A DNA stretch of 64,000 nt from the NCBI RefSeq assembly GCF_000805675.1, contig NZ_JSEF01000006.1:124001-188000 (forward strand). The letters run 5' to 3'. This document shows positions 1 to 10,335 of the stretch, piece after piece. A program made the translations under genes and the position numbers. This DNA comes from Corynebacterium minutissimum. Its GTDB lineage: Bacteria > Actinomycetota > Actinomycetes > Mycobacteriales > Mycobacteriaceae. The notes beneath the pieces were generated by a model that saw only the letters and a program-made list of their open reading frames with translations, ran no database searches and was not told the DNA's origin. How positions within the stretch are numbered: position 1 is the stretch's first letter; every line of letters begins with the position of its first letter.

Positions 1-10
1 TAGCGGTTTA

Positions 11-26
11 ACTATCGCTCGATAGT
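11..26. promoter_or_regulatory. Perfect inverted repeat upstream of ppc
   Basis: Seven-base arms ACTATCG and CGATAGT are separated by CT, about 60 bases before the ppc start. The hairpin has no T tract, so an operator or the tail of an upstream structure are both possible. No regulator can be named from the sequence. Confidence 0.4.
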
Positions 27-83
27 GATGTGGGCTACATTGAAGTCTGAACGCTGAACAGATCACGTCCAGAAAGGCCCGCT

Positions 84-2828
84 GTGAGCACACCCGCCCC
101 AGAACAAGTCCGCGAAGATATCCGCCTTCTTGGCCGAGTGCTGGGCAGGGTCATCGCTCAGCAAGAGGGCGAGGACGTCTTCGACCTCGTCGAATCTACC
201 CGCCGCATGGCCTTCGACGTTGCCCACGGCGATGCCAAGCCGGAAGACCTTGTTGCCATCTTCCGCGACCTCGACATCACCAAAGTCAACCTCGTGGCCC
301 GCGCCTTTAGCTACTTCGCGCTCATTGCCAACCTTGCGGAGGACTTAGAAGACGAGTCTGTTGATGCACCGGTGTCGCTGCGCAAGACCTTCGCCAAGCT
401 TAAAGCCGAGGGCGTCGCGCCTGCCGACGCCTCCTCCATCATCCGCGGCGCCCACGTCGCTCCCGTGCTCACCGCACACCCCACCGAAACCCGCCGCCGT
501 ACCGTCTTTGATACCCAGACGCGCATCAAAGACCTGCTCAAGGAATCGCACCGCGGCGGCGACATGGCGGCGATCGAAAAAGAGATGTACCTGCGCATGA
601 CGCTGCTGTGGCAGACTGCGCTTATCCGCATCGCGCGCCCCACCTTGGAAGACGAGGTGGATGTTGGCTTGCGCTATTACAAGCTTTCCCTGCTCGACCA
701 GGTTCCCGCCCTCAATCGCGCCATCCGCCATGCTATGCGCGAGACCTTTGGCCAGCAGCTGCCGGATTCCCCGGTCGTGCGCCCGGGCTCTTGGATCGGC
801 GGCGACCATGACGGCAACCCCTATGTCACCGAGCACACCCTCACCTACGCCACCCGCAAGGCTGCGAAAACGGTATTGCGCTACTACGAAGAGCAGCTGG
901 CCGAGTTGGAGCGCGAGCTTTCCCTCTCCGACCGCTACTCCTCTAGCTCCAAGGAGCTGGGCGCGCTTGCCGACGCCGCAAATAACACCGAAGAATCCCG
1001 CGTCGACGAACCATACCGCCGTGCTATTTACGGTATCCGGCACCGCGTGAAGGCAACGCTGCAGGAGGTGAAGGGTGAGATGAGGGGGACGTCGGCAAGC
1101 GCGTATGCCTCGCCGGAAGAACTCAAGCGTGACTTGGACGTGATCGACCGTTCGCTGCGCCAGTTCAATGACGACATCATCGCCGATGACCGCCTCGCAC
1201 GTTTGCGCTCTGCCGTGACGACCTTTGGCTTTCACCTCTATTCGCTGGATATGCGCCAGAATTCGGAGTCCTTCGAGAACCTACTGACGGAGATTTTCGC
1301 GGAAGCGAGCATCGTCGAGGAGTATCGCGCGCTCGGCGAAGAGGAGAAAATCGAGCTGCTGGTGAAGGAACTGCAGACCAACCGCCCGCTGCTGTTTTCC
1401 GTTGCAGAATTCAGCGAGGACACCGCCAAGGAGCTTGGCATCTTCCGGGCAGCCGCGCGGGCGGTGCGGGATTTGGGGCCGGAGTCGGTTTCGCACTGCA
1501 TCATCTCCATGACGGGCACGGTCTCCGATATTTTGGAGCCGATGGTGCTGCTCAAGGAAGTGGGGCTGAAACAGGTGGACGTGGTGCCGCTGTTTGAAAC
1601 CATCGAGGACCTGAAGGCCGGTGCGGGCATTCTGGAGAAGCTGTGGGCGGTGCCGGTTTATCGCGAGCACCTGCGCTCGCGTGGTGACATCCAGGAGGTC
1701 ATGCTGGGCTACTCCGATTCCAACAAGGACGGCGGCTATTTGCAGGCTAACTGGGCGCTGTACGACGCCGAGCTTGAATTGGTGGAACTGTGCCAACGCT
1801 TCGGTATTGGTTTGCGCCTCGCGCATGGCCGCGGCGGGGCGGTTGGTCGCGGTGGCGGCCCGACCTATGATGCGATTTTGGCGCAGCCGAAGGGTGCGGT
1901 GTCGGGTTCGGTGCGTATTACCGAGCAAGGAGAGGTCATCTCCGCAAAGTACGGTGCGCCGGAGACTGCGCGCCGCCACTTGGAGGCGTTTGTTTCTGGA
2001 GCGTTGGAGGCCTCGTTGCTCGATACTGAGCCGATTGCGGATCCGGAGCGCGCCTACGACATCATGCGTGAGCTGGCGTCCTTGAGCGGCGCGGCGTACC
2101 GCCAGCTGGTTGACGACCCCGGCTTCATCTCCTACTTCACCCAATCCACGCCTCTACACGAGATTGGCGAGCTTAACTTAGGCTCGCGCCCGACCTCACG
2201 CAAGCAGACCACCGCGATTTCGGACCTGCGCGCGATTCCGTGGGTGCTGTCGTGGTCGCAGTCTCGCACCAATATTCCTGGCTGGTTCGGTGTGGGCAGC
2301 GCAGTGACGTTGTGGGTAGCCCAAGGCGCTGGCACCGCCGGTAGCAGTGCCGACACGTCACCCGGCGGAGAGGTTAAGAGCAGCGAGGTCAAGAGCGGTG
2401 AGGTCAAGAGCGGTGAAGAGGCGCGCTGGGAGGAGCTGCGTGAGCTCTATCGCACCTGGCCATTCTTCCGCTCGGTGTTTTCCAACATGGCCCAGGTCAT
2501 GGCGAAGGCGGAGATGCAGCTAGCGCGCCTCTACGCCAACCTGGTTGATGATAAAGCCACCGCCGAGCGCATCTTTGCCCTCATCTCTGAGGAGTTTGAG
2601 CGTACCCGCGAGGTCTACCTCAAGGTCACAGGCAACGCGGATCTGGTCAGCGAGAATCAGCGCCAGGCGCGCTCGCTCAAGCGCCGCTACCCGTACTTGC
2701 TCCCGCTCAACGCTGTTCAGCTCGAGCTGCTGCGCCGCTACCGTCAGGGCGATGACCAGTTCCTCGTGTCCAAGACCATCCAGGTCACCATGAACGGCCT
2801 CGCCACAGCACTGCGCAACGCCGGCTAA
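84..2828 (+). CDS. ppc: Phosphoenolpyruvate carboxylase
   Basis: Cytosolic anaplerotic enzyme that carboxylates phosphoenolpyruvate with bicarbonate to give oxaloacetate. The 914-residue product is family length. Visible signatures are the catalytic-His segment LTAHPTETRRRT (about residue 130), GYSDSNKDGGY (about 541) and the glycine-rich loop HGRGGAVGRGGGP (about 580). The start is GTG at 84, preceded by AGAAAGG at a good distance. An in-frame tandem repeat (EVKSS, EVKSG, EVKSG; residues 763-777) lies in a variable loop between the WFGVGSAV region and the conserved C-terminal helices. A 24-bp tandem array starts exactly at the stop codon. In C. glutamicum ppc sits in a glycolytic cluster, but here an HNH gene lies downstream, so the neighbourhood differs. 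The identification is secure. Confidence 0.97.
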   Translation: MSTPAPEQVREDIRLLGRVLGRVIAQQEGEDVFDLVESTRRMAFDVAHGDAKPEDLVAIFRDLDITKVNLVARAFSYFALIANLAEDLEDESVDAPVSLRKTFAKLKAEGVAPADASSIIRGAHVAPVLTAHPTETRRRTVFDTQTRIKDLLKESHRGGDMAAIEKEMYLRMTLLWQTALIRIARPTLEDEVDVGLRYYKLSLLDQVPALNRAIRHAMRETFGQQLPDSPVVRPGSWIGGDHDGNPYVTEHTLTYATRKAAKTVLRYYEEQLAELERELSLSDRYSSSSKELGALADAANNTEESRVDEPYRRAIYGIRHRVKATLQEVKGEMRGTSASAYASPEELKRDLDVIDRSLRQFNDDIIADDRLARLRSAVTTFGFHLYSLDMRQNSESFENLLTEIFAEASIVEEYRALGEEEKIELLVKELQTNRPLLFSVAEFSEDTAKELGIFRAAARAVRDLGPESVSHCIISMTGTVSDILEPMVLLKEVGLKQVDVVPLFETIEDLKAGAGILEKLWAVPVYREHLRSRGDIQEVMLGYSDSNKDGGYLQANWALYDAELELVELCQRFGIGLRLAHGRGGAVGRGGGPTYDAILAQPKGAVSGSVRITEQGEVISAKYGAPETARRHLEAFVSGALEASLLDTEPIADPERAYDIMRELASLSGAAYRQLVDDPGFISYFTQSTPLHEIGELNLGSRPTSRKQTTAISDLRAIPWVLSWSQSRTNIPGWFGVGSAVTLWVAQGAGTAGSSADTSPGGEVKSSEVKSGEVKSGEEARWEELRELYRTWPFFRSVFSNMAQVMAKAEMQLARLYANLVDDKATAERIFALISEEFERTREVYLKVTGNADLVSENQRQARSLKRRYPYLLPLNAVQLELLRRYRQGDDQFLVSKTIQVTMNGLATALRNAG
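2370..2414 (+). repeat. In-frame 15-nt tandem repeat inside ppc
   Basis: Three units of 15 nt encode EVKSS, EVKSG and EVKSG, followed by a partial GEE. The last two units are identical at DNA level. The repeat lies in the surface loop of phosphoenolpyruvate carboxylase that is expected to vary, and it keeps the frame. A similar pentapeptide array sits in birA at 55867-55956. Confidence 0.9.
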
Positions 2829-2921
2829 ACCGCCAGCCAAATCGCCAGCTCAGCCGCCAGCTCAACCGCAGGCTAAACCGCCAGCTAAATCGCAGGCTAA
2901 ACCGCCAGCTAACCCGCGGGC
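2826..2921 (+). repeat. Four 24-bp imperfect tandem repeats starting at the ppc stop codon
   Basis: Units at 2826-2849, 2850-2873, 2874-2897 and 2898-2921 share the pattern TAAACCGCCAGC followed by a related 12-mer, so the array can also be read as eight 12-mers. The first unit begins with the ppc TAA. The array resembles the last codons of ppc (GCCGGCTAAACCGCC) and may have grown by slippage from that end. There are no spacers, so this is not a CRISPR array. The rest of the gap up to 3083 shows no gene or convincing terminator. Confidence 0.85.
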
Positions 2922-3083
2922 TTAAACCTCCGCGGCTGGCCACACTCGCACGCCGAATGCCCCGCGAGGAGGTGATTTCCTGCGGGGATTCGGGACAATC
3001 ATGGGAGTGTCGAAAAGCGCTGGCGGAAAGTGGTCTGCCGGCATGCACTGCTAAGGTCGGCGCTGCCCAGGTGGGCGCGGTGG

Positions 3084-4112
3084 TTAGTTGAAGGGGCTGG
3101 TGAAGACCGGGGAGGCGTCGTAAGGCGGAATCCATGCCACCCGCCCGCCGATGCGATCCATGCGGCCGCGCGAGGGCGGAGCATCGGGGTCATCGTCGTT
3201 GACGCCGTTATGGTACGGGCACAGTGGCACCAAGTTGAGGATGTTGGTCGGCCCGCCGCGGGCCCAGGCCTTGATGTGGTGAATCTGGCACTTCTCAAAA
3301 GGTACTTTGCAGCCCTTCCAGGCGCAGCACGGATTCTCCGCGGCCAGCGCGAGGCGCTGCTTTGAGGTGGCAAAACGCTGGGAGCGGAAGACATCGAGCG
3401 GACCGTGCTCGCGGCTGACCGCCACGATGATGCCCCTGTCCAGCATCGCGCGCTCCACTAACTGCGAGCCGGTCATCGTCGCGCCATCGGTGGTCCGGAC
3501 AAGGAACTCTTCACCATCTTTCTCGGTATTGCCTTTGAGCAGCTCGGCGTAATCATCGATCTGCAGGACCGCCATGGCAGTTACCTGAGTCTTGACACCG
3601 CCGCCCGAGAGGTTTTCCAAGAAGCTTGCGCCGGGGCGGTCTTGGTCGATGCCCTTGAAGACGTCGCTAAGCTCCAGCGAATCCGCCGTCACCGTGAGCG
3701 TGGCCAGTCCGTTGTCGTGCTGGGTAAGCTTGGCGCGCTCGGAATAGGTGCGAGGCTTGCGCATCTCACGCAGGCGCTTGCGGGCGACGTTCTCCACCAG
3801 CTCCGCGCTGGTCTGGCACAGCTCTACGCGCAGGTCCCACGCTTTATTGTGGTCCCGGACTTTCGCCACGAAGCTTTCGATGAGTTGCAAAGTAACCAAT
3901 CCGTGGCCTCGACGGCGGGCGGATTCGGCGGCGGTGCGCTGCTTCCGGGTGGAGGTCGTGTGCCCGAAGTAGGTGTGGTGGAGGGAGAGGAGGAGGGAGG
4001 CGTCGGCAGGCGTAGCACCAAAAGACACGAGGTCGGATTCAGACAGGCCCGCGCACTCGGCCACCAGGTCAATGGCTCGGCCGAGTGCGGCGAAGAATGT
4101 CTGTAATCTCAT
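3084..4112 (-). CDS. DUF222 / HNH endonuclease domain protein (13E12-type)
   Basis: The product has 342 residues. The first two thirds are helical and resemble the DUF222 region common in actinobacterial 13E12-repeat proteins. The C-terminal part (about residues 270-315) carries an HNH nuclease: CAWKGCKVPFEKCQIHHI, then a GG and an LVPLCPYHN segment, which together give the zinc-type cysteines, the HH pair and the final His-Asn. The biological role is unknown. Such genes occur in many copies in corynebacteria and mycobacteria and are often scattered by recombination. The start is ATG at 4112, with a TAGGCT box 7 nt upstream that fits a leaderless transcript. Confidence 0.85.
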   Translation of the reverse strand: MRLQTFFAALGRAIDLVAECAGLSESDLVSFGATPADASLLLSLHHTYFGHTTSTRKQRTAAESARRRGHGLVTLQLIESFVAKVRDHNKAWDLRVELCQTSAELVENVARKRLREMRKPRTYSERAKLTQHDNGLATLTVTADSLELSDVFKGIDQDRPGASFLENLSGGGVKTQVTAMAVLQIDDYAELLKGNTEKDGEEFLVRTTDGATMTGSQLVERAMLDRGIIVAVSREHGPLDVFRSQRFATSKQRLALAAENPCCAWKGCKVPFEKCQIHHIKAWARGGPTNILNLVPLCPYHNGVNDDDPDAPPSRGRMDRIGGRVAWIPPYDASPVFTSPFN

Positions 4113-4195
4113 GCCCCGCAGCCTAAAAGCGCCTCATCCGACGGACAAGGGCCAGCTGCCGCCGGCCGCGATATCTGTGAATAACTAGCCCCGAC

Positions 4196-6223
4196 TCAGG
4201 CACCAGCGAGGCCGCGACGCTTGAGCAACGGGGCGACGTCCTTGTCGCGGCCGCGGAACTCGCGGTAGGCCTCCGTGAAGTCGCGGGATGCGCCCTTGGA
4301 CAGGATGACCTCGCGGAACTTCTCGCCGGCGGTGCGCAGGTCGGACTGATCTTTGAACCACTCGAAGCCATCGGCATCGAGGGCCTCGGCCCACAGATAG
4401 GAGTAGTAGCCCGCTGAGTAGCCACCGGCGAAGATGTGATTAAAGTACGTCGAGCGGTAGCGCGGCGCGATGAGCGGGTTATCCAAGCCAGCAGCGCGCA
4501 GGGCTTCGGCCTCAAACTCAGCGACGGCTTCCGGGGTGGCCTCCAGCTCGGAGGCGTCGGCAGCGCTGAGCGAATGCCAGGCCAAGTCGATGATCGATGC
4601 CCCCAAATACTCCGAGGTAGCAAAACCTTGGCCGAATTCGGAGGCGGCGGTGATGGCGTCGAGAAGCTCGTCGGGGATGGGCTCGCCGGTCTCCACGTGG
4701 CGCGCGTACTCCTTGACCAGAGACCTATCGAGCGCCCAGTTCTCGTTGATCTGCGAGGGGAATTCTACCCAGTCGCGCGGTACGTTGGTGCCGGCGAAGG
4801 TGGGGTAGCGGACGTCGGAAAGCAGGCCGTGCAGGGCGTGACCGAACTCGTGGAAGACGGTGCGCACCTCGTCCATGCTGAGCAGCGGCTGCGAGCCGTC
4901 GGCGGGTTTGGTGATACCCATGACGTTGACGATGACCGGCTTGCGCTTCAGCAGGCGGGACTGGCCCACGAATTCGCTCATCCATGCGCCGCCGCGCTTG
5001 GTGGGGCGCCCGAAGTAATCGGTAAGGAGAAGACCGATCCCCTTACTCTCGTGATTGCCGTCCCGCACCTCCCACACGCGGACCCCCTCCGCATAACCTT
5101 CGAGGTCATCGCGCGGGGTCACGGTGATGCCGTAGAGGCGTTCGGCGGCGGCAAACACGCCTTTTTCCAGAACCTGGTCTAGCGGGAAGTATTTACGCAG
5201 CTCGGCCTCGTCGAGGGAGAAGTCGCGGGCACGGACCTTGGATTCCCAGTAAGGCCAGTCCGCGGCGCTAAAACCCTGGCCGTTGAGTTCAGCTTCTTCG
5301 GCGAGGAGTTTCTGCTCGCCTTCAGCGTTGGCTGCGGCGGCGGGGGCGAGGTCGAAGAGCATGGAGCGGGCGGCGTCGGCAGTCGCGGCGGTTTCCTCGG
5401 CGATGACGTAGTCGGCATGCGTGGCGTAGCCCAGCAGCTCGGCGCGTTCGGCGCGCAGCTGGACGGCCTCGATGAGCCCCGGGATGTTGTTCTCGGAGCC
5501 CCTGCTTGCCGACGCCCCATACAACCTCCCCCTCGCATCTTCCCGCGCCAAGCGGCTGAGCTCCGACTGCACGGTCGGCAGCTCTAGCGGGATGACGAAG
5601 CCCTCGCGGTTCAAAGCTTCGGCGTCGACCTTGGCGGAGGCGATGCGCTCGGCAGGCAGGCCCTCGAGCTCCTCTTCGGTGAAGGACACCGCGCGCTCGC
5701 GGGTAGAGGCCATGAGGTTGCGGCCGAATTCTTCGGAGAGCGCGGACAGGCGCTGGTTGATTTCGGACAGGCGGGCCTTGCCGGCCGCGTCGAGGTCCGC
5801 GCCCTTGCGCTTAAAAGTGCGCAGGAGGTGATCGTGGAGGCGCTGGCCTTCCGCGTCGTCGGCAAGCGGCGTGGCTTCTTTAAGCCGCGTGTAGAGCACC
5901 TCGTTCTGGTACATCGCGTCATAGTGCGCGGACAAGCGCGGGTAGATGTCAGCGGCAATGTCCTCCATTTCATCGGTGACATCCGTGCCGGAGAGGTTGC
6001 CGAAGACCGCCATGACGCGGTCAAGGTCCTGGCCGGAGCGCTCGAGCGCCTCCACCGTGTTTTCCCACGTGGGATCGGCGGGATTGGCGGTGATGGAGGC
6101 GATTTCGGCGTCGTGAAGCGCGAGTGCCTCGTCGAAGGCGGGGCGGTAGTGCTCGACGGTGATGTCCGTAAACGGCGGGAGCTGGTACGGCAGAGTGGAG
6201 GGAGTCAGCAGTGGGTTAGTCAT
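4196..6223 (-). CDS. M3 family zinc metallopeptidase (peptidyl-dipeptidase/oligopeptidase)
   Basis: A 675-residue cytoplasmic oligopeptidase of the thimet/Dcp family, which trims short peptides. The zinc site is clear: FHEFGHALHGLL (HExxH) at about residue 457, with the downstream DWVEFPSQINENW segment providing the third glutamate ligand. The C-terminal stretch YRSTYFNHIFAGGYSAGYYSYLWAE is the substrate-binding tyrosine region typical of the family. The length matches Dcp proteins. No signal peptide is seen. The start is ATG at 6223, with TACGGT 8 nt upstream, so it is probably leaderless. Whether it releases dipeptides or internal fragments cannot be read from the sequence. Confidence 0.92.
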   Translation of the reverse strand: MTNPLLTPSTLPYQLPPFTDITVEHYRPAFDEALALHDAEIASITANPADPTWENTVEALERSGQDLDRVMAVFGNLSGTDVTDEMEDIAADIYPRLSAHYDAMYQNEVLYTRLKEATPLADDAEGQRLHDHLLRTFKRKGADLDAAGKARLSEINQRLSALSEEFGRNLMASTRERAVSFTEEELEGLPAERIASAKVDAEALNREGFVIPLELPTVQSELSRLAREDARGRLYGASASRGSENNIPGLIEAVQLRAERAELLGYATHADYVIAEETAATADAARSMLFDLAPAAAANAEGEQKLLAEEAELNGQGFSAADWPYWESKVRARDFSLDEAELRKYFPLDQVLEKGVFAAAERLYGITVTPRDDLEGYAEGVRVWEVRDGNHESKGIGLLLTDYFGRPTKRGGAWMSEFVGQSRLLKRKPVIVNVMGITKPADGSQPLLSMDEVRTVFHEFGHALHGLLSDVRYPTFAGTNVPRDWVEFPSQINENWALDRSLVKEYARHVETGEPIPDELLDAITAASEFGQGFATSEYLGASIIDLAWHSLSAADASELEATPEAVAEFEAEALRAAGLDNPLIAPRYRSTYFNHIFAGGYSAGYYSYLWAEALDADGFEWFKDQSDLRTAGEKFREVILSKGASRDFTEAYREFRGRDKDVAPLLKRRGLAGA

Positions 6224-6252
6224 AAGAAACTACCGTACCTATGCAGAGTGTT

Positions 6253-7611
6253 CTATGTGATGGCTTTCACTAGGTTCTTCTGCCGTGGCGTCTGACTGCG
6301 GTGAATGAGGATGACGTCGAGAACCAGGAACGCCGCGAGCGTAATTCCCAAAAGTGGAAGGAAGACGCCGACGGTGGCGGCAAACAGCGCGCCTAATCCC
6401 GTTGTGGCCCAGGAGAAGTGAGTCGTCGGGAGGAAACGTGGGCGGCGTTGGAACCACATGTAGTAGCCCAGCACCACGAGGGCGGCGGTGGCGAGGCCCA
6501 GGGCGAGCAGCGCGATCTGCAGTGGCAGCCCGAACATGATGCCCATGTGGAGGTAGATGCCCCAGCTGCTGAGCTTGCTAAACAGCGGCAGGCTAGAGAA
6601 AGGCTGGCGGTGGATGACGTCACCGGTGGCGCCATCCACGGAGACCGCATCGGAGGTGGTGCGCCATTCTACCCAGCGTTCGCTGACCTGCCAGGCGGAA
6701 TGGGCGTCCTCCGGCGGGTACAGGCGCAGCGGTCCGGTCAGCCCCTCGGCGCGGCCGGTGGCAAGGACGCGCTCGGCCTCGGCAGCCACGCTCGCGCTTG
6801 ACGACGCCCCTCCAACCCCATGTCCTTCATGCCCGGTGTGCTCATGCGTTTCAGCGGTGGTGCCGGGGAGGGCAGTTTCGATGGGGGTGGCCTTCCAGTT
6901 CATGTGCTCGACGAGGGAATCGACGTTCCCGCCGGCCAGGCCCGACCAGGTGATACCGGTGGCAGAGAGGCCAAGAAGACCGATGAAGATCCAGGCACCA
7001 ATGGTGGAGTGCAGACGGGTGGCCTTCCAGCGGGCAGAGCGCTTGGGCTGCTGCTGGGCGGCGTTTGCGGTTGCCTTGTTCTTCGGGCGGCGGCGAATCC
7101 ACCACATGTACAGGCCACCGCAGGCCATGACCCACAGCCAGGATGCGGCCAGCTCCGAGTACAGCTCGCCGGGCTTGCCCAAGTGGAAGCTTTCGTGCAG
7201 GGAGGAAATCCAGCGGCGCAGGGGCATCTCGCCTAGGCCGGAGTAGGTGGGGTAGTCCCCGATGACCTTGGCGGTTGCGGGGTCGATGAAGACGGTGCGC
7301 TGGAGGCTCTCATCGATGCTGTCATCGGACACCAGAACGCGCGTGGAATCCGTCGGTGTCGTGGCTGGCCACACCTGCGTGACTGGCATGTCTGGGTGCT
7401 CGTGCTGTGCGGCCTGGATTTGCTCCTCCAAGCTCACTGGGTGCTCGACCGCTGGAACGGTCATGACGTCGCGGTACACCACCTTCTCCAGAGAAGGTGC
7501 CACGGCATAAATACAGCCGGTCAGGGCCGCGATGAGGATGAAAGGGCCGACGAACATGCCGCCGTAGAAATGGATGCGCTGAATAAAAGATCGCAGAGCC
7601 GTCCGACTCAT
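6253..7611 (-). CDS. PepSY-associated transmembrane protein
   Basis: A 452-residue membrane protein. An N-terminal helix (about residues 17-35, GGMFVGPFILIAALTGCIY) is followed by an extracytoplasmic PepSY-like region, a second helix near residue 158 (LWVMACGGLYMWWI), a third near 205 (IGAWIFIGLLGLSATGITW), a His-rich external stretch (HEHTGHEGHG) and C-terminal helices. This arrangement matches PepSY_TM proteins, which often accompany iron or siderophore uptake and ferric reduction. The role here is inferred, and I could not find a clear DtxR box upstream. The start is ATG at 7611, with GAAAGAG upstream. The gene stands alone, with the M3 peptidase 30 bp downstream. Confidence 0.8.
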   Translation of the reverse strand: MSRTALRSFIQRIHFYGGMFVGPFILIAALTGCIYAVAPSLEKVVYRDVMTVPAVEHPVSLEEQIQAAQHEHPDMPVTQVWPATTPTDSTRVLVSDDSIDESLQRTVFIDPATAKVIGDYPTYSGLGEMPLRRWISSLHESFHLGKPGELYSELAASWLWVMACGGLYMWWIRRRPKNKATANAAQQQPKRSARWKATRLHSTIGAWIFIGLLGLSATGITWSGLAGGNVDSLVEHMNWKATPIETALPGTTAETHEHTGHEGHGVGGASSSASVAAEAERVLATGRAEGLTGPLRLYPPEDAHSAWQVSERWVEWRTTSDAVSVDGATGDVIHRQPFSSLPLFSKLSSWGIYLHMGIMFGLPLQIALLALGLATAALVVLGYYMWFQRRPRFLPTTHFSWATTGLGALFAATVGVFLPLLGITLAAFLVLDVILIHRSQTPRQKNLVKAIT

Positions 7612-7914
7612 ATGTAGTGCTCTTTCGGGGGTCTAGGGGTAAAGGGCACCTGCTGAACGTTCGCGGGACGCTCAGTAGGGGCGATGGACAGGCGCTGATA
7701 TCAACTGCACTAGTAGTCGGAGGCGATGGTTTCTCGGTTCCCGAAAATTGAAAAACTTTTTAACTAACTGGGTTCCTCGGTGTTCAAAGGATGAAAACGC
7801 GCGAAGTAAGGCGCGAGAAGCAAGAAACAGTCAAGAAAAAGTTCTCGCAGCTCAATGGGTAAAAATAGCGCCCGAATCTGTTGTTTTGGGCCGGTTTGCG
7901 GCTAATGAAGCAAG
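7612..7914. other. Intergenic region upstream of the PepSY gene
   Basis: About 300 bases carry the leader and presumed promoter of the PepSY gene on the minus strand. The region is AT-richer than its surroundings between about 7735 and 7870. Short plus-strand reading frames exist but have no plausible start context or family. No RNA gene or clear operator was seen. Confidence 0.5.
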
Positions 7915-7958
7915 AAAAGACCGCCTCGAACTCCAGGGAGGAGACGAAGCGGTCTTTT
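7915..7958 (-). terminator. Rho-independent terminator of icd
   Basis: Arms AAAAGACCGCCTCG and CGAAGCGGTCTTTT form a stem with one mismatch around a 16-nt loop. On the minus strand the right arm ends in TTTT, 20 bases after the icd stop. The plus-strand side also ends in T residues, so the terminator may work in both directions. Confidence 0.85.
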
Positions 7959-7978
7959 GTTAAGCGCCTAGCGCAGAA

Positions 7979-10174
<2,196 letters not shown>

Positions 10175-10177
10175 TTA

Positions 10178-10194
10178 GTTGAAAACTGTTCAAC
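10178..10194. promoter_or_regulatory. Inverted repeat in the icd leader
   Basis: GTTGAA and TTCAAC flank a 5-nt spacer just upstream of the icd ribosome-binding site on the minus strand. It could be an operator or a small hairpin. It does not resemble a LexA box, and no regulator is assigned. Confidence 0.35.
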
Positions 10195-10335
10195 CTCACA
10201 GGATACCTGTCTTGTTATCGCCGCGTGGCGGCCCCTGTGTGACACGTGCCACCTGTGGGGAAGGTTTGTTGACTTGGCACAACCTGTCCGTCTGAGCTTA
10301 CGAGCCCCGTAGGAGAAGTATTAAGGTCTGCCCAC

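Noticed and set aside
2826-2921. Possible CRISPR array after ppc
   Set aside because: Units are contiguous with no spacers and no cas genes are present; it is a tandem repeat.
7612-7760. DtxR iron box upstream of the PepSY gene
   Set aside because: No stretch comes close to the 19-bp consensus palindrome.
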